Position numbers and translations under genes: made by a program
Part shown: positions 44,657 through 53,396 of the stretch, in pieces
Numbering within the stretch: the first letter of the stretch is position 1
Layout of the letters: each line of letters starts with the position of its first letter
The notes under the pieces: model-generated
Seen by the model: the letters and a program-made list of their open reading frames with translations, nothing else
Told to the model about the DNA's origin: nothing
The model's database searches: none
Assembly (NCBI GenBank): GCA_023664455.1
Contig: JAMPFM010000005.1
Span: forward strand, 30,838-94,837
DNA from: Blautia sp.
GTDB taxonomy: Bacteria; Bacillota; Clostridia; Lachnospirales; Lachnospiraceae
Direction of reading: 5' to 3'
DNA length: 64,000 nt

Positions 44657-45043
44657 TTATCCTGCCAGATTCTGAATGCTTTCCATCAATGCAAACAATA
44701 CCGGCATCCCGATTAAGAGAATATACATTTTCCCCATAGTTTCAACTTGTCCGGCAATCCCGCCATACCCTGCATCCCTACAGATACCAGAGCAAAATTC
44801 GCACACATAAGCGGCGCCGACTGCCTTAAACAAAACGGACAGATATTGGAAATTATCCCCCAGACAACTTTGCAGACTGCTCATATCACTGAGGATACGG
44901 GTAAAATAATTGACGGAATATCCCAGAATCAACAGACAGATTGCCAGTCCTATGTAAATACCATATTCCGCCTTATAGCTTTTTAACGGCGCCGCCAGAA
45001 GCACGCCTATCAGTCCTATCAATCCAATCCTGATAATATCCAT
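44657..45043 (-). CDS. spoIIIAD: Stage III sporulation protein AD
   Basis: 128 residues from MDIIRIGLIGLIGVLLAAPL, with four hydrophobic segments and the typical AEYGIYIGLAICLLILGYSV. Small integral membrane protein of the SpoIIIA complex. The internal ATG at 45043 fits the family start. Confidence 0.9.
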   Translation of the reverse strand: MDIIRIGLIGLIGVLLAAPLKSYKAEYGIYIGLAICLLILGYSVNYFTRILSDMSSLQSCLGDNFQYLSVLFKAVGAAYVCEFCSGICRDAGYGGIAGQVETMGKMYILLIGMPVLFALMESIQNLAG

Positions 45044-45077
45044 GCCAACTTGTCCCCCTTTTTTCCTAAAATTGGTT

Positions 45078-45272
45078 CTATATTGCAAACAAATCCTGAA
45101 TCATCATAAACAAATCGTAAATATATGGAAGAATCCAGGTCAATACCATAATCAGCCCCGCAAGACTGACCAAAAAAGCCTGTTCTTCCCTGCCGCTATG
45201 TTTCAATATCTGATTCAGAATCGTCACCAATATGCCGACCGCGGCAATTCTAAAAATAAGACTAACGCCCAT
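45078..45272 (-). CDS. spoIIIAC: Stage III sporulation protein AC
   Basis: 64 residues starting MGVSLIFRIAAVGILVTILN, then QILKHSGREEQAFLVSLAGL: two membrane helices joined by the conserved KHSGREEQA loop. Normal length for the family. Confidence 0.93.
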   Translation of the reverse strand: MGVSLIFRIAAVGILVTILNQILKHSGREEQAFLVSLAGLIMVLTWILPYIYDLFMMIQDLFAI

Positions 45273-45291
45273 TTTTCCCCCTTATGTATCT

Positions 45292-45810
45292 CTACAATAA
45301 TAAAATGATAAGAAATAATCCCGCCATAATACTGACGCTCATAATGACCTTTGATTTACTCTCATATTCCGCTTCCGCCTGCCTGATATGTTCCGTAAGC
45401 ATATCCAGGGATTGTCCGATATCCGCAGCCTGCATGGTTTCCTCCAGAATGCCGAGATGTTCCGGCAAATTCTGCAAAATGGCTTTTTCCTCTTCTTTTA
45501 AGGGCACTTCTTTCATACATACTGCCATCTGCTCCTTCCAGATTCCCTCTAATGCCGTGCCGTCATTTTCCTCCAACCGCTGATAAATTGCCAGAAAAGC
45601 GCTTCTGTAAGGCTCTTCCATGCACCCTCCAAGAAGAAAACAGATTTCCGGCAGTGTCCGCTTCCCATATGCCATTTCACCCTGTATACGCAAAATAATC
45701 CGCCGAATCTCACGCAACTCCCGGATACGCCCTTTTTCCTCCCACACTCTGCGGCTTCCAAGACCGATACATCCAGTCATCAACAATAATATTCCTGCCA
45801 GTTTCAGCAT
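45292..45810 (-). CDS. spoIIIAB: Stage III sporulation protein AB
   Basis: 172 residues with helices at both ends and a GspF-like helical middle (RELREIRRIILRIQGEMAYG, LPEHLGILEETMQAADIGQS). It overlaps spoIIIAA by 7 bases. Confidence 0.92.
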   Translation of the reverse strand: MLKLAGILLLMTGCIGLGSRRVWEEKGRIRELREIRRIILRIQGEMAYGKRTLPEICFLLGGCMEEPYRSAFLAIYQRLEENDGTALEGIWKEQMAVCMKEVPLKEEEKAILQNLPEHLGILEETMQAADIGQSLDMLTEHIRQAEAEYESKSKVIMSVSIMAGLFLIILLL

Positions 45811-46745
45811 AGATTCCTCTCTCTATCATAGATTCCGATTACAATACACTTGTTATTTTTCTTTCCAAGCAAAAGATACCTGTCAAAAAGCCTTTCTTGC
45901 ATGACATCTTTCATATATTCTTTCTCACATACTTCCTGTAGCGAAAAGCCATGAACCGTGGCAAGCATCTTACAGCCGCACCGGATTGCCTGCTGCATCG
46001 CTTCCACATCTCCCATACTGCCCAGCTCATCCACTGCAAGAATATCCGGCGCCATAGAACGGATAAGCATCATCATACCTTCCCGCTTCGGACAGGCGTC
46101 CATCACGTCCGTCCTCATGCCAATATCATTTTGTGGTACTCCGAGAAAGCTTCCTGCGATTTCCGACCTTTCATCCACCAGCCCCACATTCCTGCCCCTC
46201 CCATAAGGATTTCCCTGTGAGGCATTCCGCACCAAATCCCGCAGCATAGTCGTCTTTCCGCAGCCCGGCGGTGAGATAATCAGCGTGTTTAAAAAGTTGC
46301 CATCCTGATACAGATAAGGGAGCGTTTCATCGGACACCCCTTTTACTTCATGCGCTATACGGATATTTAAATAACGGATGTATTTTATATTTCTGATTTG
46401 TTCCCTGTTTTCCAGAATAACCTGTCCAGAAAGTCCGATTCTGTGCCCGCCCGGAATGGTCATGAATCCCTGTCTGATTTCATCGGCAAAGGCATAGACG
46501 GAATAATGACACACATGCGCCAATACGGCTTCCAGCTCTTTCTCATGGCTGCATGCGGCATACGATGCATCTTTTATCAATTCCCCTTTCGTCGTAAGGA
46601 ACCACTCTTCATTATCCATAAGTACTGTAACAGGCTGATTCACACGCAGACGGATTTCCTGCAGCTTATCCGCCCGCTCTGCCACCTTATCCCACTCTGC
46701 ACGCATGAAGTCCGGGAAGATATGTAAAATTTCTTCTTTCCGCAT
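45804..46745 (-). CDS. spoIIIAA: Stage III sporulation protein AA (secretion-type ATPase)
   Basis: 313 residues from MRKEEILHIFPDFMRAEWDK. An N-terminal domain is followed by an ATPase with Walker A ISPPGCGKTTMLRDLV, VDERSEIAGSFLGVPQND and Walker B PDILAVDELGSMGD. It powers the SpoIIIA-SpoIIQ channel and resembles type II/IV secretion ATPases. The ATG at 46745 has AAGGGGG 8 bases upstream, better than the ATG two codons earlier. First gene of the eight-gene operon. Confidence 0.95.
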   Translation of the reverse strand: MRKEEILHIFPDFMRAEWDKVAERADKLQEIRLRVNQPVTVLMDNEEWFLTTKGELIKDASYAACSHEKELEAVLAHVCHYSVYAFADEIRQGFMTIPGGHRIGLSGQVILENREQIRNIKYIRYLNIRIAHEVKGVSDETLPYLYQDGNFLNTLIISPPGCGKTTMLRDLVRNASQGNPYGRGRNVGLVDERSEIAGSFLGVPQNDIGMRTDVMDACPKREGMMMLIRSMAPDILAVDELGSMGDVEAMQQAIRCGCKMLATVHGFSLQEVCEKEYMKDVMQERLFDRYLLLGKKNNKCIVIGIYDRERNLC

Positions 46746-46765
46746 TTCCATCGCCCCCTTATCTC

Positions 46766-46793
46766 AATATATGAAATGTTGTCCAAGTTATGC
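46766..46793 (-). promoter_or_regulatory. Sigma-E type promoter of the spoIIIA operon
   Basis: On the minus strand GCATAA (46793-46788) and CATATATT (46773-46766) have 14-base spacing, close to the sigma-E pattern, about 20 bases before spoIIIAA. Sigma-E control of this operon is established in Bacillus and Clostridium. Confidence 0.6.
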
Positions 46794-46814
46794 CTGATTT
46801 TTCTTTTGAAAATA

Positions 46815-46870
46815 GAAAGCGGACAGTCTGCATTACCGATTACATCAATCGGTGGAGACTGTCCGTTATT
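46815..46870 (-). terminator. Terminator between rarA and spoIIIAA
   Basis: GCGGACAGTCT and ACCGATT pair with AATCGGT and AGACTGTCCGT in a two-part stem. T-rich runs lie on both sides; the gene ending toward it is rarA on the minus strand, about 200 bases away. Confidence 0.65.
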
Positions 46871-46922
46871 ATTTTAAGTATTGTTAAATAGGGTCTGGTT
46901 TTCACCTGTGGGGTTTTCTGTC

Positions 46923-46985
46923 ACTTTTTTATCGTCGCTTTTTTATCGCCGTTTTTTATCGCCGTTTTTTATCGCCGCTTTTTTC
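46923..46985. repeat. Tandem 13-14 bp repeats (TTTTTTATCGCCG)
   Basis: Four units, CTTTTTTATCGTCG, CTTTTTTATCGCCG and two TTTTTTATCGCCG, followed by a partial unit. They lie in the 334-base gap between rarA and spoIIIAA, which otherwise holds the terminator and nothing I recognise. Confidence 0.8.
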
Positions 46986-47085
46986 ATTTATCTTTTCTTT
47001 GTTTTTTCAAATACCATCTATACCCATACTCGATTATATATTCTGCACAGCAGACGGTTGCAAAATCATAGTTGCGCAACTCCCC

Positions 47086-48405
47086 TTACTCCTTCCCCTG
47101 AAACCTCCTAATTTCCCTCAACCGTTCCCCGACTGCCGCTTCATCCCCCTGGCTTGTCGGGTAGTAGTAGCGGCGTCCGCGCATGGATTCGGGAAGGCAT
47201 TCCATGTCGGTCAGTTTTTCTTCCGTGTCGTGGGCATATTGATAGCCCTCGCCATACGCTAACTCTTTCATTAGTTTCGTCGGCGCGTTGCGCAGCTGCA
47301 AAGGAACTGGCTCCGCATTCTGAGTCCGTATCTCTTCCTTACAAGTCTCACACGCCCGGTAGAGGGCATTGGATTTCGGCGCCATCGCCAGATAGGTGAC
47401 GGCGTGGGTCAGGTGCACGTCGCACTCCGGCATCCCCAGGAAATGACATGCCTGATAGACGGCTACTGCCAGCGGCAGCGCATGGCTGTCCGCCATTCCT
47501 ACATCTTCACTGGCAAAGCGAATCAGCCTTCTGGCAATATAAAGAGGATTCTCACCGCCTTCCAGCATTCTTTGCATCCAGTAGATGGCGGCGTCCGGGT
47601 CGCTGTTGCGCATGGATTTATGTAAGGCGGATATCAGATTATAATGCTCTTCCCCTGCTTTATCGTATAGCAGCGATTTGCGGTTAATGCATTGGGACAG
47701 TCCTTCGTCGGTCACACGGATATCGCCCTGTGGTGTAATTTCTCCGTTTAACACCGCCATTTCCAGTGTATTTAGCGCCGTCCTGGCATCGCCGTTTGCA
47801 AAAACGGCAATAGCGCGTAACTGCGTCTCGTTCATCTCGATTTTCTGTCCGGCGAACCCTTGGGGATTCTGTAGGGCGTTTTGTAAAAGCCGGACAATAT
47901 CCTGTTCTTCCAATGGCTTTAATACAAAAACCCTGCATCTGGATAGCAGGGCGGCATTTACCTCAAAAGAAGGATTTTCTGTAGTCGCGCCGATTAGTAA
48001 GATACTTCCTTTTTCCACAAAAGGCAGAAAGGCATCTTGCTGCGCTTTATTAAAGCGATGAATTTCATCTACAAACAAGACTGTCCGCATTCCCATCTTC
48101 CGCCCGGTTTCCGCCTGGTTCATGACTTCCTTGATTTCTTTGATACCGCTCGTGACCGCGCTGAAATTGATAAATTCTGCTTTCGTTTTTTTGGCGATAA
48201 TACCCGCCAGCGTCGTTTTCCCGACGCCGGGCGGTCCCCAGAATATCATGGAAGAAATCTGGTCTTTCTCGATAATCTGCCGGAGCATTTTGCCCGGTCC
48301 TAACAGGTGTTCCTGCCCGATAAACTCTTCAAGCCGCTGCGGACGCAGACGGCTGGCAAGGGGAATCGTCTCTGTTCTGTTGTCAAACAATGTCATTTGT
48401 TCCAT
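47086..48405 (-). CDS. rarA: Replication-associated recombination protein RarA (MgsA)
   Basis: 439 residues. Clamp-loader-like AAA+ ATPase with RPQRLEEFIGQEHLLGPGKM, Walker A GPPGVGKTTLAGI, FVDEIHRFNKAQQDAFLP and the tetramerisation domain (ALHKSMRNSDPDAAIYWMQR). It acts at stalled replication forks. Monocistronic; about 67 bases after the HPr gene. Confidence 0.94.
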   Translation of the reverse strand: MEQMTLFDNRTETIPLASRLRPQRLEEFIGQEHLLGPGKMLRQIIEKDQISSMIFWGPPGVGKTTLAGIIAKKTKAEFINFSAVTSGIKEIKEVMNQAETGRKMGMRTVLFVDEIHRFNKAQQDAFLPFVEKGSILLIGATTENPSFEVNAALLSRCRVFVLKPLEEQDIVRLLQNALQNPQGFAGQKIEMNETQLRAIAVFANGDARTALNTLEMAVLNGEITPQGDIRVTDEGLSQCINRKSLLYDKAGEEHYNLISALHKSMRNSDPDAAIYWMQRMLEGGENPLYIARRLIRFASEDVGMADSHALPLAVAVYQACHFLGMPECDVHLTHAVTYLAMAPKSNALYRACETCKEEIRTQNAEPVPLQLRNAPTKLMKELAYGEGYQYAHDTEEKLTDMECLPESMRGRRYYYPTSQGDEAAVGERLREIRRFQGKE

Positions 48406-48472
48406 AAAAATCCCTCACTCCCGCCTTACAAATCCAGGCAGCGCCAGAAGCGTCCTATCCAATTTTTACACA

Positions 48473-48730
48473 TTACAAATTATTTTGTAAAAAGTTTGCA
48501 AGACCTTTTGCCGCCTCTTTCTCATCGTCGCCTTCTATCTGTACGGTAATGATATCGCCCTGGGCGGCGTCTAAGCCCATCACGCCGAAAACGCTTTTCG
48601 CGTCCCCGTTTTTCCCCTGACAGCTTACCTGCACTGCTGAACTGTATCTGCTTGCTTCCCTGACCAGCAATCCTGCCGGTCTGGCGTGCATTCCGATTTC
48701 ATTTTTAATCTGATATTGAAACTGTTCCAT
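48473..48730 (-). CDS. HPr-family phosphocarrier protein
   Basis: 85 residues from MEQFQYQIKNEIGMHARPAG. The active-site His lies in GMHARPAG and the regulatory Ser in DAKSVFGVMGLD. Both phosphorylation sites are present, so it may be the PTS carrier or a paralogue. No other PTS gene is adjacent. The internal ATG at 48730 fits the family length. Confidence 0.88.
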   Translation of the reverse strand: MEQFQYQIKNEIGMHARPAGLLVREASRYSSAVQVSCQGKNGDAKSVFGVMGLDAAQGDIITVQIEGDDEKEAAKGLANFLQNNL

Positions 48731-48914
48731 CTTGAATAATCCCGCCTTTCTTTGATTGCCCATTTTCTGTCCATAGTATCTCGCATTCGCAGGGGATTAT
48801 TCCTATGACTAATTTTGCGACGTAAATCTTATCATCAAGCTTGCCAAATTTTCCTTATTATAATAGGATTTGTGTGTCAAAAGATACTTTTTGAATTGCA
48901 CTGGCATTCATTTT

Positions 48915-49718
48915 TTATTTTGACAACAAAATCCTATCATTATCCAACTGTCTGCCGGCGCAGAGCTGGAACTGTTTGAGCAAATCGTCTATCGTCAGCC
49001 GCGCTCTCTCTTCGCCGCTTACGTCTAAGACGATGCTGCCGCCATCCATCATCAGGGTGCGGTTTCCCAGCTCTAACGCCTGATGCATATTGTGTGTCAC
49101 CATCAGGCAGGTGATTTTCCTTTCCGCTACGATGGTTTTGGTCAGCTCTAAGACTTTAGACGCCGTAGCGGGGTCCAATGCTGCCGTATGTTCATCCAGC
49201 AGCAGGATTTTGGGCGTTACCATCGTCGCCATCAGAAGGGTCAGCGCCTGTCGCTGTCCGCCGGATAAAAGCCCTACCGGCTGTTTGAGTCTGTCTTCTA
49301 ATCCCATATCCAGCAGGGAAAGCTGCTCTTGAAACTTCTGTTTTTCCTTACTGCTGATGCGGCTGAAATATGCGTGTCTGGCAGTGGAAGCGCGAAGGTA
49401 TGCGAGCACCATATTTTCCTCTATCGTCATATGGGGCGCGGTTCCTTTGAGCGGGTCTTGGAAAAGATGCCCGATGACTTTGCTTCTAAGATGCTCTTTC
49501 TGATAGGTAATATTCTCTTCATCCAGAAAAATCTGTCCCTCATCCACATAAAAATTCCCTGTAATGGCGTTGAACAACGTGGACTTGCCGGCTCCGTTGC
49601 TTCCCACGATGGTTGCAAAGTCGCCGTCTTTTAACGCTAGAGAAACCCTATCGAGTGCCTTTTTTTCGTTTACGGTTCCGGGATAAAAGGTTTTCGAGAT
49701 ATTTTTAATAGTTAACAT
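48915..49718 (-). CDS. ABC importer ATPase (TrpZ-like)
   Basis: 267 residues with Walker A VGSNGAGKSTLFNAI, signature LLSGGQRQALTLLMATMV and Walker B KILLLDEHTAALDP. It belongs to the importer family that includes CD-type tryptophan transporters. It overlaps the permease by 7 bases and is the third gene under the T-box. Confidence 0.88.
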   Translation of the reverse strand: MLTIKNISKTFYPGTVNEKKALDRVSLALKDGDFATIVGSNGAGKSTLFNAITGNFYVDEGQIFLDEENITYQKEHLRSKVIGHLFQDPLKGTAPHMTIEENMVLAYLRASTARHAYFSRISSKEKQKFQEQLSLLDMGLEDRLKQPVGLLSGGQRQALTLLMATMVTPKILLLDEHTAALDPATASKVLELTKTIVAERKITCLMVTHNMHQALELGNRTLMMDGGSIVLDVSGEERARLTIDDLLKQFQLCAGRQLDNDRILLSK

Positions 49719-50659
49719 AACTTCCCTCCATCCTTCTTATTCATCCGTATGGAAGCGTTTTTTTGTCTGTAAAAGACTGCTTTTTCTTTCAGATACGGGA
49801 AGGAAATCGCAATCGCCACAATCAATGCAGAAACCAGTTTCAAAGCTTCCGCCGGAACGCTCATTCGCAATGCCACTGCCACGATAAAACGGTACAGGCA
49901 GCTTCCGAGGATAACTCCTGCGACCTTTTTCCAGATACTTCCTTTTCCCATGATTGTCTCGCCGATAATCAGGCTGGCAAGTGCAATCGTAACCATTCCT
50001 GTCCCTAGATTTATGTCGCAGGATTTCTGATACTGCCCTAAAATCGCACCGGATAACGCGGTCAGCGCATTGGCGACGCACAGCCCCACCGTAATCATGA
50101 AAAGGGGATTGATGCTGGAAGCCCGCACCATATGTTCGTTATCGCCCGTCGCGCGAATTGACAGCCCCAGCCTCGTATTCAAAAACGCAACAAGCAGGAT
50201 ACCGATAAGAATAACGATGACAAACACGATGAGAAATTTATACCAGTCATTGTACCAGCCCGCGTCGATTCTGCCTTTTGCCAGACTGAAAATCGTATCG
50301 CAGGCAAAAAGATTCACGGTGGATGAAAATCCCATCACCGCAATGTTCACCGTGTACAATCCCGTATTGACGATAATTCCGGCAAGAATGGAAGGGACTC
50401 CCATCCTCGTCTGCAAAAATGCCGTGATAAAGCCGGATAGGATTCCGGCTCCCATCGCTGCAAAAAGCGCCAGAAACGGATGCCCCGCCAGCGTCACCAC
50501 CGCGCCCACGGCGCAGCCTAGTGTAAAACAGCCGTCCGTAGACAAATCCGCGATATTCAAAATACTAAAAGAAATAAACAATGCCAGCGCCACCAGGGAA
50601 TAAATGCACCCCAGCTCCAGCGCGCTCTGTACGATTGATAACGTAAATATGGAAGCCAT
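49712..50659 (-). CDS. ABC importer permease (TrpY-like)
   Basis: 315 residues from MASIFTLSIVQSALELGCIY, with 8-9 hydrophobic segments of the branched-chain amino acid/BMP permease type (SILNIADLSTDGCFTLGCAV). Probably the membrane channel for tryptophan. Start chosen by the AAAGGGA site 10 bases upstream and the absence of a hydrophobic start in the longer version. Confidence 0.88.
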   Translation of the reverse strand: MASIFTLSIVQSALELGCIYSLVALALFISFSILNIADLSTDGCFTLGCAVGAVVTLAGHPFLALFAAMGAGILSGFITAFLQTRMGVPSILAGIIVNTGLYTVNIAVMGFSSTVNLFACDTIFSLAKGRIDAGWYNDWYKFLIVFVIVILIGILLVAFLNTRLGLSIRATGDNEHMVRASSINPLFMITVGLCVANALTALSGAILGQYQKSCDINLGTGMVTIALASLIIGETIMGKGSIWKKVAGVILGSCLYRFIVAVALRMSVPAEALKLVSALIVAIAISFPYLKEKAVFYRQKNASIRMNKKDGGKLC

Positions 50660-50747
50660 TTTGCGCCAATCCCTTTCTTGCCATTGATAGCAGAAAGCCA
50701 TGTACCGCTATCTGCTATCTAATTTTCTGCGACCTTTTTCTGCTTTT

Positions 50748-51926
50748 TTATTGAAATTCTTCCGCCGTCGTAATTTCTACCAAATCCGTGCACATTTCCT
50801 TAAATGGAGCATAATCGATACTTAGCTGTGCTGCCGTATCCGTATTGACTGTGGCGATTCCGTTATCCATCGTCGTAACTGCCATAGTCGCCGGATCTAC
50901 GCCATTTACCAGAATATCCACCGCCATATCCGCCGTAGCCGTTCCTAAGTCCACATAATTGACGCCATAACCCAGAAACGCGCCGTTTAAAGCGAAAGAA
51001 TCTGCGCCGCAGTAATGGGGAACGCCCGCGTCGATGAATTTCTCATAAATTGCCAGCTCTGCTGTCATGACATTATTGTCGGTGGGGGTAAAAACTGCTT
51101 CCGCTCCCGCTGCAATCAATGCGTCCGCCGCAAGGGATATTTCACCGTTATTCGTACCGGTCTTTTCTACTACTGTAACGCCTTTTTCCTCACAATATGC
51201 CTTTGCTGCCGCGATTGCCGCTGTAGAGGAATCCTGGCTTTTATCATATAAAAGCCCTACCGTGGCGATATCCGGGTTTGCCGCAAACATCAAATCCAAG
51301 ACCGCATCTGTGTTTAACGCGTCCGAAGTTCCTGTGATATTGGCGCCGGGAGCGTTCATATCCGCCACAAGACCGGCTCCCACCGGGTCGGAAACCGCAG
51401 AAAAGACAATCGGAATCAGACTGCCGTCTTCTTTTGGATTTTCCGCCGTCGCATTCTGCATTACCATCGCGGTCGGCGTAGCAACCGGAATGATTAAATC
51501 CACTTCCGATGCGATTAATTCCGTCGCAATCTGATTCATGGTCGTAGAATCCGCCTGTCCGTTGTAAGTATAGTCCGCATATTCAAATGTTACACCAAGC
51601 TCCCCGCCTTTTACATCCAACTCCTCGCAGACTGCCGCAACAATCTGATTCAGGGAAGCATCGTCAACATACTGCACAATCCCGACTTTATAGCTTGCGC
51701 CGTCTGTAGAAGCCCCTGTGTCCGTATCTGCCCCGGCATTTGTATCTGCGTTCGTTCCTGCGTCTGTATCTGCGTCTGTGGGAACGTCCGCATTTTCCCC
51801 GGCGTCCGCTCCTGCATCTGCGCTGCTATCCGCACCGGAAGCTCCGTTTCCCGTATCGCCGCAGCCTGTCACCATCGCCGCCGTCGTCACAACTGCCAAT
51901 AAGAATGCCAATGTTTTCTTTTTCAT
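50748..51926 (-). CDS. ABC importer substrate-binding lipoprotein (TrpX-like)
   Basis: 392 residues. Lipoprotein signal with the lipobox VTGCG at about 20, a 50-residue linker of repeated Ala-Asp-Thr-Gly, and an ABC_sub_bind (PF04392-like) domain with VDLIIPVATPTAMVMQNATA and YCGADSFALNGAFLGYGVNY. With the UGG T-box upstream it most likely captures tryptophan. First gene of the importer operon. Confidence 0.88.
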   Translation of the reverse strand: MKKKTLAFLLAVVTTAAMVTGCGDTGNGASGADSSADAGADAGENADVPTDADTDAGTNADTNAGADTDTGASTDGASYKVGIVQYVDDASLNQIVAAVCEELDVKGGELGVTFEYADYTYNGQADSTTMNQIATELIASEVDLIIPVATPTAMVMQNATAENPKEDGSLIPIVFSAVSDPVGAGLVADMNAPGANITGTSDALNTDAVLDLMFAANPDIATVGLLYDKSQDSSTAAIAAAKAYCEEKGVTVVEKTGTNNGEISLAADALIAAGAEAVFTPTDNNVMTAELAIYEKFIDAGVPHYCGADSFALNGAFLGYGVNYVDLGTATADMAVDILVNGVDPATMAVTTMDNGIATVNTDTAAQLSIDYAPFKEMCTDLVEITTAEEFQ

Positions 51927-52001
51927 AATTTTTCTCCTCTCTTTTCCCAGTACTCCTAATCATACTGCTTTTTACTTCCGTGCGACATTTTTCTGCCCAC
52001 G

Positions 52002-52305
52002 AAAAAACCATCCCAAGCATCGTATTGCCTGAGACGGTAATAAACTAATTATTATCGCGGTACCACTCAAATTGACTGCCTTTCCATGCAGCCCCCTCTT
52101 CTCATATACCAATCATATATGCCGCCTTGATAACGGGTACGGTTCCCGCCGAAACCTACTTGGAAAAAAACTGCCTCACAGCTTTCTTTCCCATTTCAGT
52201 CCAGCCTCAAAAGCCCATTCAATATAAGTAACATACTGTCTTCCACCGCCAACAGCTCTCTGGAATGTTTTCCTTATATTTACTACTCTTTCTCACAGGT
52301 TTTTT
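52002..52305 (-). promoter_or_regulatory. Tryptophan T-box leader
   Basis: On the minus strand it contains an AGTAGTA-type start and CAGAGAGCTGT of stem I, a GAATGGGC specifier region with UGG at 52217-52215, the T-box core GAGTGGTACCGCG (about 52070-52057), and a terminator (GTCTCAGGCA pairing with TGCTTGGGAT, then six T, ending near 52002). Uncharged tRNA-Trp would favour antitermination. The UGG agrees with the TrpXYZ-like importer downstream. Confidence 0.92.
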
Positions 52306-52332
52306 ATATTACAGAAAATTATTCGACAACGC

Positions 52333-52381
52333 GGAAGAATGCAAAGCATTCTTCCCAAGATAATTGCGAAGCAATTTTCTT
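52333..52381. repeat. Two adjacent small palindromes upstream of the T-box
   Basis: GGAAGAATGC, AAA, GCATTCTTCC is perfect; AAGATAATTGC, GAA, GCAATTTTCTT has one mismatch. They lie between the promoter and stem I of the T-box, so they would be in the transcript's first 60 nt. Confidence 0.7.
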
Positions 52382-52400
52382 GTTTTTAATAATTTATTCT

Positions 52401-52429
52401 ACAATAATCTATCTGTTACAAATTGTCAA
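52401..52429 (-). promoter_or_regulatory. Promoter of the T-box/importer operon
   Basis: TTGACA (52429-52424) and TATTGT (52406-52401) have 17-base spacing on the minus strand. Confidence 0.75.
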
Positions 52430-52557
52430 TACTATTTTTGTTGAAAATGTTGTATAATGATAACAGTGCGGCCGAAGGATGACGTGTTGCGTATCCTGTA
52501 CGTCAACACAACAATCAATACCAAAGCAGATAACTGCACCACAGAAAGGAAACTGGA

Positions 52558-53385
52558 ATGAAACTGGATATGCACTGTCACACCAAAGAAGGATCGCCTG
52601 ACGGCAAAGTGGCGCTTCTGGATAATATCGCCGTTTTAAAGCAAAAAGGATTTCAAGGAATGCTCATCAGCGACCACAATTCTTATAAAGCTTACCGTTA
52701 CTACAAAACACTGGATAACCCGCCGCAGGATTTTACAATTCTGTGCGGAATCGAATATGATACGTTAGACGCCGGACATATTCTGATTATCATGCCCACG
52801 GGCGTCCGTCCAAAAATCCTGGAGCTGCGCGGGCTGCCGATTCTATTTTTAATCGAAATCGTCCATCGCTACGGCGGCATCTTAGGTCCTGCCCATCCCT
52901 GCGGGGAAAAGTTTCTAAGCGCCTTCAATACGCGCCGGGGCAAAATGTTAAAAGACAGGCTGCTTCAAAAATTCGATTTCATCGAAGCCTTCAACGCCTG
53001 CGAAGACGATATTTCCAATGAATGCGCCAAATCCCTTGCAGCCCGGTATCACCTGCCGGAATTTGGCGGCAGCGATTCCCATAAGGCGGACTGTATCGGT
53101 CTCGGCTATACACTGTTAGAAGAGGATATTTCCAATGAGACGGAATTAATCCAATACATCAAAGCAGGCCGTCCTGCTGTATCGGGGGGCATTCATTATC
53201 TCCATACGACGAAAGAGCGGTTAGGAAAGGCAAACGACATTTTAGTCTATTCCTTCTGGCTCTATAACAAATTCCTAGCGCTTCTTAGAAGCAAGGCGCG
53301 GAATCTGGAAATCGCCCAGAACCGGCTGCTTCAGCCCATCGGATATCCAAACAGGAAATACATTACATTGACCAAAGATGAGTAA
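52558..53385 (+). CDS. PHP-domain phosphoesterase
   Basis: 275 residues starting MKLDMHCHTKEGSPDGKVAL. Metal ligands appear in MHCHT, ISDHNSY, GIEYD, GPAHPCGE and GGSDSH, as in PHP-type phosphoesterases; the substrate is unknown. A TATAAT at 52453-52458 is a possible -10. The ATG has GAAAGGA about 8 bases upstream. Convergent with the next gene, with only 11 bases between stop codons. Confidence 0.85.
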   Translation: MKLDMHCHTKEGSPDGKVALLDNIAVLKQKGFQGMLISDHNSYKAYRYYKTLDNPPQDFTILCGIEYDTLDAGHILIIMPTGVRPKILELRGLPILFLIEIVHRYGGILGPAHPCGEKFLSAFNTRRGKMLKDRLLQKFDFIEAFNACEDDISNECAKSLAARYHLPEFGGSDSHKADCIGLGYTLLEEDISNETELIQYIKAGRPAVSGGIHYLHTTKERLGKANDILVYSFWLYNKFLALLRSKARNLEIAQNRLLQPIGYPNRKYITLTKDE

Positions 53386-53396
53386 ATAGGTTTTCC

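Noticed and set aside
51718-51790. Repetitive DNA in the lipoprotein gene as a microsatellite
   Set aside because: It encodes the Ala-Asp-Thr-Gly linker typical of clostridial lipoproteins; irregular units, frame kept.
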